Source of the DNA: an uncultured Shinella sp.
GTDB lineage: Bacteria > Pseudomonadota > Alphaproteobacteria > Rhizobiales > Rhizobiaceae
Direction of reading: 5' to 3'
Assembly: GCF_946479415.1 (NCBI RefSeq)
Contig: NZ_CAMLFY010000035.1
Location: forward strand, 1 to 39,852
DNA: 39,852 bases
The position numbers and the translations under genes are program-made. Below, piece after piece: positions 8,080 through 15,129 of the stretch (position 1 is the stretch's first letter; each line of letters opens with the position of its first letter). Below the pieces are notes generated by a model. The model did no database searches and was not told the DNA's origin. It saw only the letters and a program-made list of their open reading frames with translations.

Positions 8080-9111
8080 ATGACAGACGATACACTGCCG
8101 CTGGTGATCAGCGCGCCCGAGCCGCGCACGCTCGATCTCATCTTCACGCCCCAGACCGAGGCGGAACTGCGCCGCACCTATCGCATTATCGAGGCCGATC
8201 CTGAAGATATCGCCGGGCTCGGTGATGCCGTACTGTCGGAGGCGCGCTATATCATCGGCCAGCCGCCGCTTTCGGCGGAAACGCTCGGCCGCATGCCCAA
8301 TCTGCGCGCCATCCTGAATGTCGAGAGCAATCTCCTCAACAACATGCCCTACGAAATCCTGTTTGCCCGCGGCATTCATGTCGTGACGACGGGGCAGGTC
8401 TTCGCCGAGCCGGTCGCTGAGCTCGGCCTTGCCATGGCGCTGAACCTGGCGCGCGGCGTGATCGATGCCGATGTCGCCTTTCGTGAGGGTCGCGAACTCT
8501 GGGGCGGCGAGGGCAATGCCTCGGCGCGGCTTCTGTCGGGCTCGGAGATCGGCATCGTTGGCTTCGGCGATCTCGGCCGGTCATTGAATCGGGTCCTCAC
8601 GGGCTTCCGTGCGAAAATCCGCGTCTTTGATCCCTGGCTTCCGCCGTCGATCCTGCGCGAGGCGGGCGTCGAGCCGGCCTCGCTCTCCGAAGTGCTGGGA
8701 ATGAGCGATTTCGTCTTCGTCGTCGCCTCGGTGACCAGCGAGAACAAGGGTTTTCTCGATGCCGAGGCCTTCGCCGCGATGCGCAAGGGCGCGGCGTTCA
8801 TCCTGCTCAGCCGGGCCGATGTCGTGGACTTCCCGGCGCTGATGGCGGCGGTGGAGCGCGGCCATATCGTCGCGGCGAGCGATGTCTATCCCGAGGAGCC
8901 GCTGCCGGTCGATCATCCGGTGCGCAATCTGAAGGGCTTCGTGCGTTCGGCGCACCGCGCCGGCGCGCTCGACAGCGCCTTCAAGAAGATGGGCGAGATG
9001 GTGCTGGAGGATATGGCGCTGATGGATCGCGGCCTGCCGCCGATGCGCTGCAAGCGGGCGGAGCGCGAGACCGTTTCGCGCATGCGCTCCAAGCCGGTGA
9101 GCGTCAACTGA
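8080..9111 (+). CDS. D-isomer-specific 2-hydroxyacid dehydrogenase (NAD-binding)
   Basis: This is predicted to oxidise or reduce a D-2-hydroxyacid/2-oxoacid pair with NAD(P); the substrate cannot be read from sequence. The 343 residues show the family layout. A substrate domain comes first, then the Rossmann domain with IGIVGFGDLGRSL (GxGxxG), then an acidic end of the second strand near RVFDPW. The catalytic Arg is in LLSRADVVD, the Glu in SDVYPEEPLP and the His in RSAHRAGA, so the Arg-Glu-His set is complete. A GGAGGA Shine-Dalgarno precedes ATG 8080. A perfect terminator follows at 9119, so the gene looks monocistronic. Its nearness to the rha locus is suggestive but is not evidence of a role in rhamnose breakdown. 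Confidence 0.9.
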   Translation: MTDDTLPLVISAPEPRTLDLIFTPQTEAELRRTYRIIEADPEDIAGLGDAVLSEARYIIGQPPLSAETLGRMPNLRAILNVESNLLNNMPYEILFARGIHVVTTGQVFAEPVAELGLAMALNLARGVIDADVAFREGRELWGGEGNASARLLSGSEIGIVGFGDLGRSLNRVLTGFRAKIRVFDPWLPPSILREAGVEPASLSEVLGMSDFVFVVASVTSENKGFLDAEAFAAMRKGAAFILLSRADVVDFPALMAAVERGHIVAASDVYPEEPLPVDHPVRNLKGFVRSAHRAGALDSAFKKMGEMVLEDMALMDRGLPPMRCKRAERETVSRMRSKPVSVN

Positions 9112-9118
9112 AACGAAG

Positions 9119-9147
9119 AGGCCGTGGCGGGGTCGCCACGGCCTTTT
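9119..9147 (+). terminator. Rho-independent terminator
   Basis: A perfect 11-bp stem (AGGCCGTGGCG / CGCCACGGCCT) with a GGGT loop is followed by TTT, eight bases after the hydroxyacid dehydrogenase stop. It lies 18 bases from the end of the convergent glsB-like gene and may serve both strands. Confidence 0.9.
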
Positions 9148-9164
9148 CGGCTTTCTGCGCCAAA

Positions 9165-9419
9165 TCAGGCGCGTTTGATGATCTTGATCAGCACGAGGAG
9201 GATCACCGCGCCGAGCGTCGCGTGGATGATCGCGGCAAGGACCCCGCCGCCAAGCGAAAAACCGAGCCGCGGAAACAGGAAGCCGGCAATGAACGCGCCG
9301 ATGATGCCGATGACGATATTGCCGATGAGGCCAAAACCGAACCCCGAGACGATCAAGCCTGCGAGCCAGCCCGCAATGGCGCCGATGAGGAGGAAAATAA
9401 GAATGCTTTCAATGCCCAT
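9165..9419 (-). CDS. GlsB/YeaQ/YmgE family membrane protein
   Basis: This 84-residue inner-membrane protein is of the transglycosylase-associated (GlsB/YeaQ/YmgE) family, which is often induced in general stress; the molecular role is unknown. Three hydrophobic segments are visible: LIFLLIGAIAGWLAGLIV, a Gly-rich IGNIVIGIIGAFIAGFLF, and the C-terminal LGAVILLVLIKIIKRA. The family Gly pattern GFGFGLIGNIVIG is present. A GGGAG Shine-Dalgarno precedes the ATG. Just upstream is the palindrome CAGCATCATGCTG (9436-9448), placed where it could fold in the leader. Confidence 0.93.
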   Translation of the reverse strand: MGIESILIFLLIGAIAGWLAGLIVSGFGFGLIGNIVIGIIGAFIAGFLFPRLGFSLGGGVLAAIIHATLGAVILLVLIKIIKRA

Positions 9420-9435
9420 GGTGTGCTCCCTTTGA

Positions 9436-9448
9436 CAGCATCATGCTG
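9436..9448 (-). promoter_or_regulatory. Leader palindrome upstream of the GlsB-like gene
   Basis: CAGCATCATGCTG is a perfect inverted repeat (six-base arms, one-base centre) 17 bases before the ATG at 9419 and directly before the Shine-Dalgarno. It could be an operator or a small leader hairpin. Function is not known. Confidence 0.4.
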
Positions 9449-9513
9449 CCACGCCTCAATCTGGCAGCCGTTTTCCGGAAAGCAAGAGGGTTCGAAAACT
9501 TCTCCTCGGCGGC

Positions 9514-10803
9514 TCAGACGATGCCGCCACCACCACTTGCAACCGCTGGCCGTTCACCGGTGACCTTTGCCCGGTAACCGGCCGCCCGATAGGTCGCGAC
9601 CGGGTCGATAGCCCCTCCGGATTCCAGCCGTGCCATGGCGAGGATCGGCTCGACATCGGTTCGGAAACCGACCTTCAACGTTTCAGACGCCATCAGCGCG
9701 TCATTGCCGTCCTGGTAGCCGGCAAGCGCCGTGCGGTCGACGATGAGGCCCTGCGCATAGGCGCGGCAGACCTCGGTAGCGCTGCGCATCAGGCTTTCGA
9801 TCGGGTCCGTCACATTGTGGCTCTGGTCGAGCATATGCGCCGGCGCGAAGCCCTCGGCCTTGCGCACCTCCGCGTCGACGAGCTCGTTGAAGACGAGGAA
9901 CAGGCGGTAGGGATCGATGGACCCGGTATCGAGGTCGTCGTCGCCATATTTCGAATCGTTGAAATGGAAACCGCCGAGTTTCTTGAACTGGATCAACCTT
10001 GCGACGATCATCTCGATATTGACGTTCGGCGCATGGTGGCCGAGATCGACGAGGCAATAGGCCTTCGGGCCGAGTTCCTGGGCGATCAGGTAATTGCTGC
10101 CCCAGTCCTGCACGACCGTCGAATAGAAGGCCGGCTCGTACATCTTGTGCTCGGTGAACAGCCGCCAGTCGCCCGGCAGGCCCTTGTAGATATCCTTCAT
10201 CGCATCGAGATAACGCTCGAAGCTCTTGGTGAAATTCGCCTGGCCCGGAAAGTTGGTGCCGTCGCCGATCCAAACCGTCAGCGCCTTGGAGCCGAGCGCA
10301 TTGCCGATGGCGATGCATTCCAGATTATGCTCGACGGCCTGCTGGCGCGTGCCGGCGTTGGCGTGCGACAGCGAGCCGTATTTGTAGGAATGCTCCTGCT
10401 GCGGCGCGTCGGAGAAGGTGTTGGAGTTCATGGCGTCGAAGCCGAGGCCAAGGGCGGCACCCCGTTCCTTCAGCTCCTTCAGGTCCGAAACCTTGTCCCA
10501 CGGAATATGCAGCGAGACGGTGGGTGTGGCGCGCGTCAGTTCCTGGATAACGGCGCAGTCCTCCAGCTTGTCGTAGATATTGCGCGGCTCGCCATCGCCG
10601 GGGAAGCGGGCGAAACGCGTGCCGCCGGTGCCGACACCCCAGGAGGGCACGGCGACCGCATAGGCCGCGACCTTGGTCTTCACCGCATCGATATCGACGC
10701 CGCGGCGGGCAAGCTGCGCGCCGAGATGCTCATAGTCGCTTTTCAGGTCGGCGATACGTTTGTCGTTCTCGCGCGCCACCACATCCTTGGAAATCATCGT
10801 CAT
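9514..10803 (-). CDS. rhaI: L-rhamnose isomerase (RhaI type)
   Basis: This cytosolic enzyme converts L-rhamnose to L-rhamnulose. The 429 residues form a xylose-isomerase-like TIM barrel of the RhaI class found in rhizobia and Pseudomonas stutzeri, distinct from E. coli RhaA. Metal-binding segments are visible: FTEHKMYEPAF, LVDLGHHAPN and GGFHFNDSKYGDDDLD, with the Glu, Asp and His ligands expected. An N-terminal WGVGTGGTRFARFPG stretch is typical of this class. The start is ATG 10803, with GAGGAA as Shine-Dalgarno; this site overlaps the stop region of rhaD 11 bases upstream, so the two are one operon. An in-frame ATG at 10797 is an alternative. The C-terminus ends in a Gly-rich GGGGIV. Confidence 0.95.
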   Translation of the reverse strand: MTMISKDVVARENDKRIADLKSDYEHLGAQLARRGVDIDAVKTKVAAYAVAVPSWGVGTGGTRFARFPGDGEPRNIYDKLEDCAVIQELTRATPTVSLHIPWDKVSDLKELKERGAALGLGFDAMNSNTFSDAPQQEHSYKYGSLSHANAGTRQQAVEHNLECIAIGNALGSKALTVWIGDGTNFPGQANFTKSFERYLDAMKDIYKGLPGDWRLFTEHKMYEPAFYSTVVQDWGSNYLIAQELGPKAYCLVDLGHHAPNVNIEMIVARLIQFKKLGGFHFNDSKYGDDDLDTGSIDPYRLFLVFNELVDAEVRKAEGFAPAHMLDQSHNVTDPIESLMRSATEVCRAYAQGLIVDRTALAGYQDGNDALMASETLKVGFRTDVEPILAMARLESGGAIDPVATYRAAGYRAKVTGERPAVASGGGGIV

Positions 10804-10814
10804 CAAGAAATTCC

Positions 10815-12914
10815 TCAACGGGTGAAGGACTGGGCATTGCCCGCGTCGACATTGACGATGTTGCCGGTCGATTTCGCCGACATGTCGGAGGCGAGGAAGT
10901 AGATGGCCTCGGCGATATCCTCCGGGAAGACCGAGAGTTTGAGCATGGAGCGCTCGCGGTAGAGCGCCTCCAGCCCCTCCGTATTCGTCTTGTAGATCGC
11001 CGCGCGCTGTTCCTTCCACTCGCCGGACCAGATTTTCGAGCCGCGCAGCACGGCGTCCGGGTTCACCACATTGACGCGGATCTGCTCGGCGGCGCCCTCG
11101 AGCGCGAGGCACCGGGCAAGGTGGATTTCGGCGGCCTTGGCCGTGCAATAGGCCGATGCGCCGGGGGAGGCGGCAAGGCCGTTCTTGGAGGCGACGAAGA
11201 CGACGTTACCGCCCGCTTTCTGGCGGCGGAAGATGCGGAAGGCTTCGCGCGAGACGAGGAAATAGCCGGTCGTGAGGATGCCGATATTCTTGTTCCACAG
11301 CTCCAGCGTCGTGTCCTCGATGACGGCGGAGGAGGCGAGGCCGGCATTGGAAACGAGGATATCAAGGCCGCCGAATTCGACCAGCGTATCGGCAAAGCTT
11401 TTTGCGACCAGCGCCTCGTCGGTGACGTTCATGGTGACCGAGCGCACGACATCCTTGCCGTAGCGGCCGGCAAGCTCGCTCTGTGCCTCGGCTAGCGCCG
11501 CCTCGTCGATATCGGCGAGCACCACGCAGGCGCCCTCCGCCATCAGCCGGTTCGCCGTCGCCTTGCCGATACCACCGGCACCGCCGGTGACCAGCGCGAT
11601 ACGGCCGGCAAGGCTCTTGGGCTTGGGCATGCGCTGGAGTTTCGCTTCCTCCAGCAGCCAGTATTCGATGTCGAAGGCTTCCTGCTCCGGCAGGCCGACA
11701 TAGTCCGATACACCGGAGGCACCGCGCATGACATTGATGGCGTTGACGTAGAATTCGCCGGAGATGCGCGCGGTCGCCTTGTCCTTGGCAAAGGTGATCA
11801 TGCCGACGCCCGGCACGAGATAGACGACCGCATTCGGGTCGCGCATGGCGGGGCTATTGGCCCGCTTGCAGCGCTCATAATAGGCCGCATAGTCGGCGCG
11901 ATAGGCGGCGACGGCCTCATCGAGACCGGCCAGCGTCTTGTCGACATCAGGATTGGCCGGATCGAAATCGACGACCAGCGGGCGGATTTTCGTGCGCAGA
12001 AAATGATCGGGGCAGCTCGTGCCAAGCGCCGCGAGCGGGGCAAGGTCCTTTGCCGTGACGAAATCCAGCACGGCGCTGCTGTCGTCGAAATGGCCGACCT
12101 TCTTCTCGTCCTTGCTGATCATGCCGCGAATGACCGGCATCAGCTTTTCAGCAACCGCACGGCGCTCGGCCGGTGCCAGAACCGGCTTCACCGCGCCGCC
12201 GAAGGCCGGCGCCGTGTTGTTGCCCTCGAACCAGGCGATCGCCTTGTTGATGATCTCGACCGTGGTCTCGTAGCATTCCCTGGCCGTATCGCCCCAGGTG
12301 AAAAGGCCGTGGCTTTCCAGTACGAGGCCACGCGCTTTGGGATTTTCCAGGCAGAACTTTTCGAGCCAAAGGCCCAATTCGTAACCGGGGCGCTTCCAGG
12401 GTAGCCAGCCTATATCGTCGCCAAAAATCTGTTGCGTCAGTTCGCGGGAGTTCTTCGCGGCGGCAATCGCGATGATTGCGTCGGGATGCATGTGGTCGAC
12501 ATGTTTCTTCGGCACATAGGCATGCAGCGGCGTGTCGATGGAGGCGGCGCGCGGGTTGAGGTTGAAGGTGCAGTGGGGGAGATAGCCCACCATCTCGTCC
12601 TCGTGCTCGAGGCCGCGATAGAGGCCCTTCAGCGCGTTCAGCTTGTCCATGTAGAGCGTGGCAAAGCCGTCCATCTTGATCGTGCCGACGTCTCCGCCGG
12701 AGCCCTTGACCCAGAGCACCTCGACATCGCCGGCGCCGAGCGGATCCTTCTCGATGACCTTCGCCGAGGTGTTGCCGCCGCCGTAATTGGTGATGCGCTT
12801 GTCGGAGCCGAGCAGGTTGGAGCGATAGAGCAGGCGTTCGGGCTCGCTCATGGCCGACGCCTTGGCGTCATCCCACAGGTTTGCAAGGCGAGCGCCCTGG
12901 TTCTTGTCCAGCAT
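10815..12914 (-). CDS. rhaD: Bifunctional rhamnulose-1-phosphate aldolase / short-chain alcohol dehydrogenase
   Basis: This two-domain enzyme of 699 residues cleaves rhamnulose-1-phosphate to dihydroxyacetone phosphate and L-lactaldehyde, and the fused dehydrogenase then acts on the lactaldehyde. The N-terminal class II aldolase domain (about 1-400) shows NYGGGNTSAK and the zinc-site KKHVDHMHPDA. The C-terminal short-chain dehydrogenase domain (about 430-699) shows VTGGAGGIGKAT, SNAGLA and the catalytic YCTAK. This fused form is typical of rhizobia, whereas E. coli has a stand-alone RhaD. ATG 12914 is chosen because GGGAGGAA lies eight bases away; ATG 12920 is only two bases from it. It is the first gene of the leftward rhaDI operon, divergent from rhaR. 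Confidence 0.95.
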   Translation of the reverse strand: MLDKNQGARLANLWDDAKASAMSEPERLLYRSNLLGSDKRITNYGGGNTSAKVIEKDPLGAGDVEVLWVKGSGGDVGTIKMDGFATLYMDKLNALKGLYRGLEHEDEMVGYLPHCTFNLNPRAASIDTPLHAYVPKKHVDHMHPDAIIAIAAAKNSRELTQQIFGDDIGWLPWKRPGYELGLWLEKFCLENPKARGLVLESHGLFTWGDTARECYETTVEIINKAIAWFEGNNTAPAFGGAVKPVLAPAERRAVAEKLMPVIRGMISKDEKKVGHFDDSSAVLDFVTAKDLAPLAALGTSCPDHFLRTKIRPLVVDFDPANPDVDKTLAGLDEAVAAYRADYAAYYERCKRANSPAMRDPNAVVYLVPGVGMITFAKDKATARISGEFYVNAINVMRGASGVSDYVGLPEQEAFDIEYWLLEEAKLQRMPKPKSLAGRIALVTGGAGGIGKATANRLMAEGACVVLADIDEAALAEAQSELAGRYGKDVVRSVTMNVTDEALVAKSFADTLVEFGGLDILVSNAGLASSAVIEDTTLELWNKNIGILTTGYFLVSREAFRIFRRQKAGGNVVFVASKNGLAASPGASAYCTAKAAEIHLARCLALEGAAEQIRVNVVNPDAVLRGSKIWSGEWKEQRAAIYKTNTEGLEALYRERSMLKLSVFPEDIAEAIYFLASDMSAKSTGNIVNVDAGNAQSFTR

Positions 12915-13000
12915 CGGCATTTCCTCCCGGTATTTTCTCGTGGCAGCACCTGGCGCGGCGCTCGACGGCATGCTTTCAGATCACACGGGATTTTTGCCGA

Positions 13001-13073
13001 TGTCAATCAGAAACGCTCAAAAACAATCATATTGCACTGCACAATGAAAAAATATGATTGATTGTGATTGACA
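13001..13073. promoter_or_regulatory. Divergent rhaD / rhaR promoter-operator region with nested palindromes
   Basis: The outer inverted repeat is TGTCAATCA (13001-13009) and TGATTGACA (13065-13073). Each arm contains a TTGACA -35-like hexamer reading outward, one towards rhaD and one towards rhaR. The inner inverted repeat is perfect: CAATCATATT (13024-13033) and AATATGATTG (13051-13060), with a 17-base spacer. The TGATTG core is repeated several times. This is the layout expected for a DeoR-family repressor site, and RhaR is encoded next door. The -10 boxes are weak and not assigned. Confidence 0.75.
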
Positions 13074-13115
13074 GTGCGCGATCCTGATGGAAGCATTGCG
13101 AGCACTGGAGGAGCC

Positions 13116-13928
13116 ATGCACGAGAAGGAAAGACATCGGATCATTCTGTCCGCGGTTCAGGAGAAGCCGGTCGTGACCGTGCCTGAGCTCGTGGACCTGA
13201 CGGACAGTTCCGAGGCGACGATCCGCCGCGATATCGCGGCGCTGCATGTGCAGAAGAAGCTGCGCCGGGTGCGCGGCGGGGCGGAGGCCCTGCATCCCCC
13301 GCAGTTCGTCGGCCTTGCCGGCCGGCCCTTCACGGTCAACGAGACGTTGAACACCCGCCAGAAGCAGGCGATCGCCAAGGAGGCGGTGGCGCTTTGCGAA
13401 GACGGCGATCCGATCATCATCAACGGCGGCACGACCACCTTCCAGATGGTGCACTTCCTGACCAACCGCCGCATGCAGGTCTTCACCAACTCGTTCAACA
13501 TCGCCGAGCACCTGCTGAAGCATTCGAAGAACACGATCATGCTGTCCGGCGGCACGATCTACCGCGAGCAGAACATCGTACTCAGCCCCTTCGACAATGA
13601 CGTGACGCGCAATTTCTATGCGCGCCGCATGTTCATGGGCGCGCAGGGTATCGGCCCGCTCGGCCTGATGGAGGCCGATCCGCTGCTCATCCAGGCCGAG
13701 CAGAAGCTGATCGACCAGGCCGACGAGCTCGTCGTGCTGGTCGATTCCACCAAGTTCCGCAAGCGCTCCAGTCTCATTCTCTGCGGCTTGAAGCGCATTG
13801 CCACCGTCATCACGGATTCGGGCATCGAGGACAGGGACGCCGCGATGTTGGAGGAGGCCGGGGTCAACCTGATCGTCGCGAACGTTCAGGCGGGCGCCAA
13901 ATCGGAGACTGCATCCTCATCGGCATGA
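13116..13928 (+). CDS. rhaR: DeoR-family transcriptional regulator of rhamnose genes
   Basis: This 270-residue DeoR-type regulator is probably the repressor of both rha transcripts, released by a phosphorylated sugar. The N-terminal winged helix-turn-helix is evident (VPELVDLTDSSEATIRRDIA, then KKLRRVRGG). The C-terminal sugar-phosphate-binding domain includes INGGTTTFQM and LSGGTIYREQ and ends with VVLVDSTKFRKRS, KRIATVITDSG and a Gly/Val strand, the usual DeoR pattern. ATG 13116 has a GGAGGAG site; a TTG at 13068 would add 16 residues from inside the operator and is rejected. It is the first gene of the rhaRSTPQUK direction. By contrast, E. coli RhaR and RhaS are AraC-type activators. Confidence 0.94.
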   Translation: MHEKERHRIILSAVQEKPVVTVPELVDLTDSSEATIRRDIAALHVQKKLRRVRGGAEALHPPQFVGLAGRPFTVNETLNTRQKQAIAKEAVALCEDGDPIIINGGTTTFQMVHFLTNRRMQVFTNSFNIAEHLLKHSKNTIMLSGGTIYREQNIVLSPFDNDVTRNFYARRMFMGAQGIGPLGLMEADPLLIQAEQKLIDQADELVVLVDSTKFRKRSSLILCGLKRIATVITDSGIEDRDAAMLEEAGVNLIVANVQAGAKSETASSSA

Positions 13929-13964
13929 GGCCGGAGGGTTGATTTTTCACTGGGAGGAAATGAC

Positions 13965-14951
13965 GTGAAAATTCTGAAAACCTTACTTGTGACGGCGGCC
14001 GTTTCGGTCGCGATGATGGCGACCGCGCAGGCGGAAACCAAGAAGATCGCGCTTGTCGTGAAGGCGCTCGGCATCGGCTTCTTCGAAGCCGCCAACAAGG
14101 GCGCGCAGGAAGCCGCCAAGGAACTCGGCGATGTCGAGGTCATCTATACCGGCCCAACGACGACGACCGCCGAAGGCCAGATAGAGGTGATCAACTCGCT
14201 GATCGCCCAGAAGGTCGACGCCATCGCCGTTTCGGCAAACGACACCAACGCGCTGGTACCGGCCCTCAAGAAGGCCATGGACCGCGGCATCAAGGTCATC
14301 TCCTGGGATTCGGGCGTCGCCCCTGAAGGCCGCATGATGCACCTCAACCCGTCGTCGAACCCGCTGATCGGCAACATGATCATCAAGCTTGCCGCCGACA
14401 ACCTGCCTGATGGCGGCGACGTCGCGGTGCTCTCTGCCACCGCCACCTCGACCAACCAGAACGTCTGGATCGAGGAAATGAACAAGGTGCTGGGCAACTA
14501 CAAGGGCATCAATGTCGTGGCGACCGTCTATGGCGACGACCTGGCCGACAAGTCCTATCGCGAGACGCAAGGCCTCATCCAGTCGCATCCGAACCTGAAG
14601 GCGATCATCGCACCGACCTCCGTCGGCATCGTCGCTGCCGCCCAGGCCGTCACCGACGCCGGCAAGATCGGCCAGATCAACGTCACCGGCCTCGGCCTTC
14701 CCTCGGAAATGGCTGGCCATGTGAAGTCGGGCGCCTCCAAGTCCTTCGCGATCTGGAACCCGATCGATCTCGGCTACTCCGCCACGATGATCGCCAACGA
14801 CCTGATCGGCGGCGCGGAGGCCAAGCCCGGCGCCGAGCTGAAGATGGGCCGCATGGGCGTAGTCAAGCTCGACGACAAGAACGAAGGCGCCATGGCCGAT
14901 CCGTTCATCTACGATGCCAAGAACGTCGAGGAATTCGCCAAGATCTTCTGA
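13965..14951 (+). CDS. rhaS: Rhamnose ABC transporter substrate-binding protein
   Basis: This is the periplasmic sugar-binding protein of the ABC importer, of the type I periplasmic-binding / LacI-like fold. It has 328 residues and a clear signal peptide (MKILKTLLVTAAVSVAMM, cleaved after AQA). Conserved family features include an N-terminal ALGIGFFEAANKGAQEAA helix, VDAIAVSANDTNALVPALKKA and KVISWDSGV. The start is GTG 13965, seven bases after GGGAGG. An out-of-frame ATG at 13960 opens a two-codon frame (ATG ACG TGA) whose stop overlaps this GTG. It lies 36 bases after rhaR. The name follows R. leguminosarum usage and is unrelated to the E. coli regulator RhaS. Confidence 0.94.
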   Translation: MKILKTLLVTAAVSVAMMATAQAETKKIALVVKALGIGFFEAANKGAQEAAKELGDVEVIYTGPTTTTAEGQIEVINSLIAQKVDAIAVSANDTNALVPALKKAMDRGIKVISWDSGVAPEGRMMHLNPSSNPLIGNMIIKLAADNLPDGGDVAVLSATATSTNQNVWIEEMNKVLGNYKGINVVATVYGDDLADKSYRETQGLIQSHPNLKAIIAPTSVGIVAAAQAVTDAGKIGQINVTGLGLPSEMAGHVKSGASKSFAIWNPIDLGYSATMIANDLIGGAEAKPGAELKMGRMGVVKLDDKNEGAMADPFIYDAKNVEEFAKIF

Positions 14952-14967
14952 TCTTGCGGACATGAAA

Positions 14968-15105
14968 AGACCCCCTCTGCCTGCCGGCATCTCCCCCACA
15001 AGGGGGGAGAAAGCAAGAGGCCTGCTCACTGCCTGATTTGGGCGTTGAAAGGGCCGCAGGTTAAGCCCCTCCCCCTTGTGGGGAGGGGTTGGGGAGGGGC
15101 TTTCA
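14968..15105. repeat. Rhizobial intergenic mosaic/palindromic element (RIME/RPE-like)
   Basis: The segment holds two palindromic blocks. The left one is TCTCCCCC-ACAA-GGGGGGAGA around 14990-15010, preceded by a CCTCTGCCTGCCGGCA block. The right one is CCCCTCCCCCTTGTGGGGAGGGG around 15066-15088, followed by a further GGGGAGGGGCTT that pairs with AAGCCCCTCC. The left and right blocks are inverted relatives of each other. I recognise this as the abundant repeat class of Rhizobiaceae intergenic regions (RIME or RPE); assignment to an exact family would need a genome comparison. It sits between rhaS and rhaT inside the operon. Confidence 0.8.
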
Positions 15106-15129
15106 TTCAAACGATTGCCCGAACTCGCG

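Noticed and set aside
14966..15105. Possible terminator between rhaS and rhaT
   Set aside because: The hairpins belong to a mosaic repeat with G/C-rich flanks and no T tract; it more likely affects mRNA stability than ends transcription.
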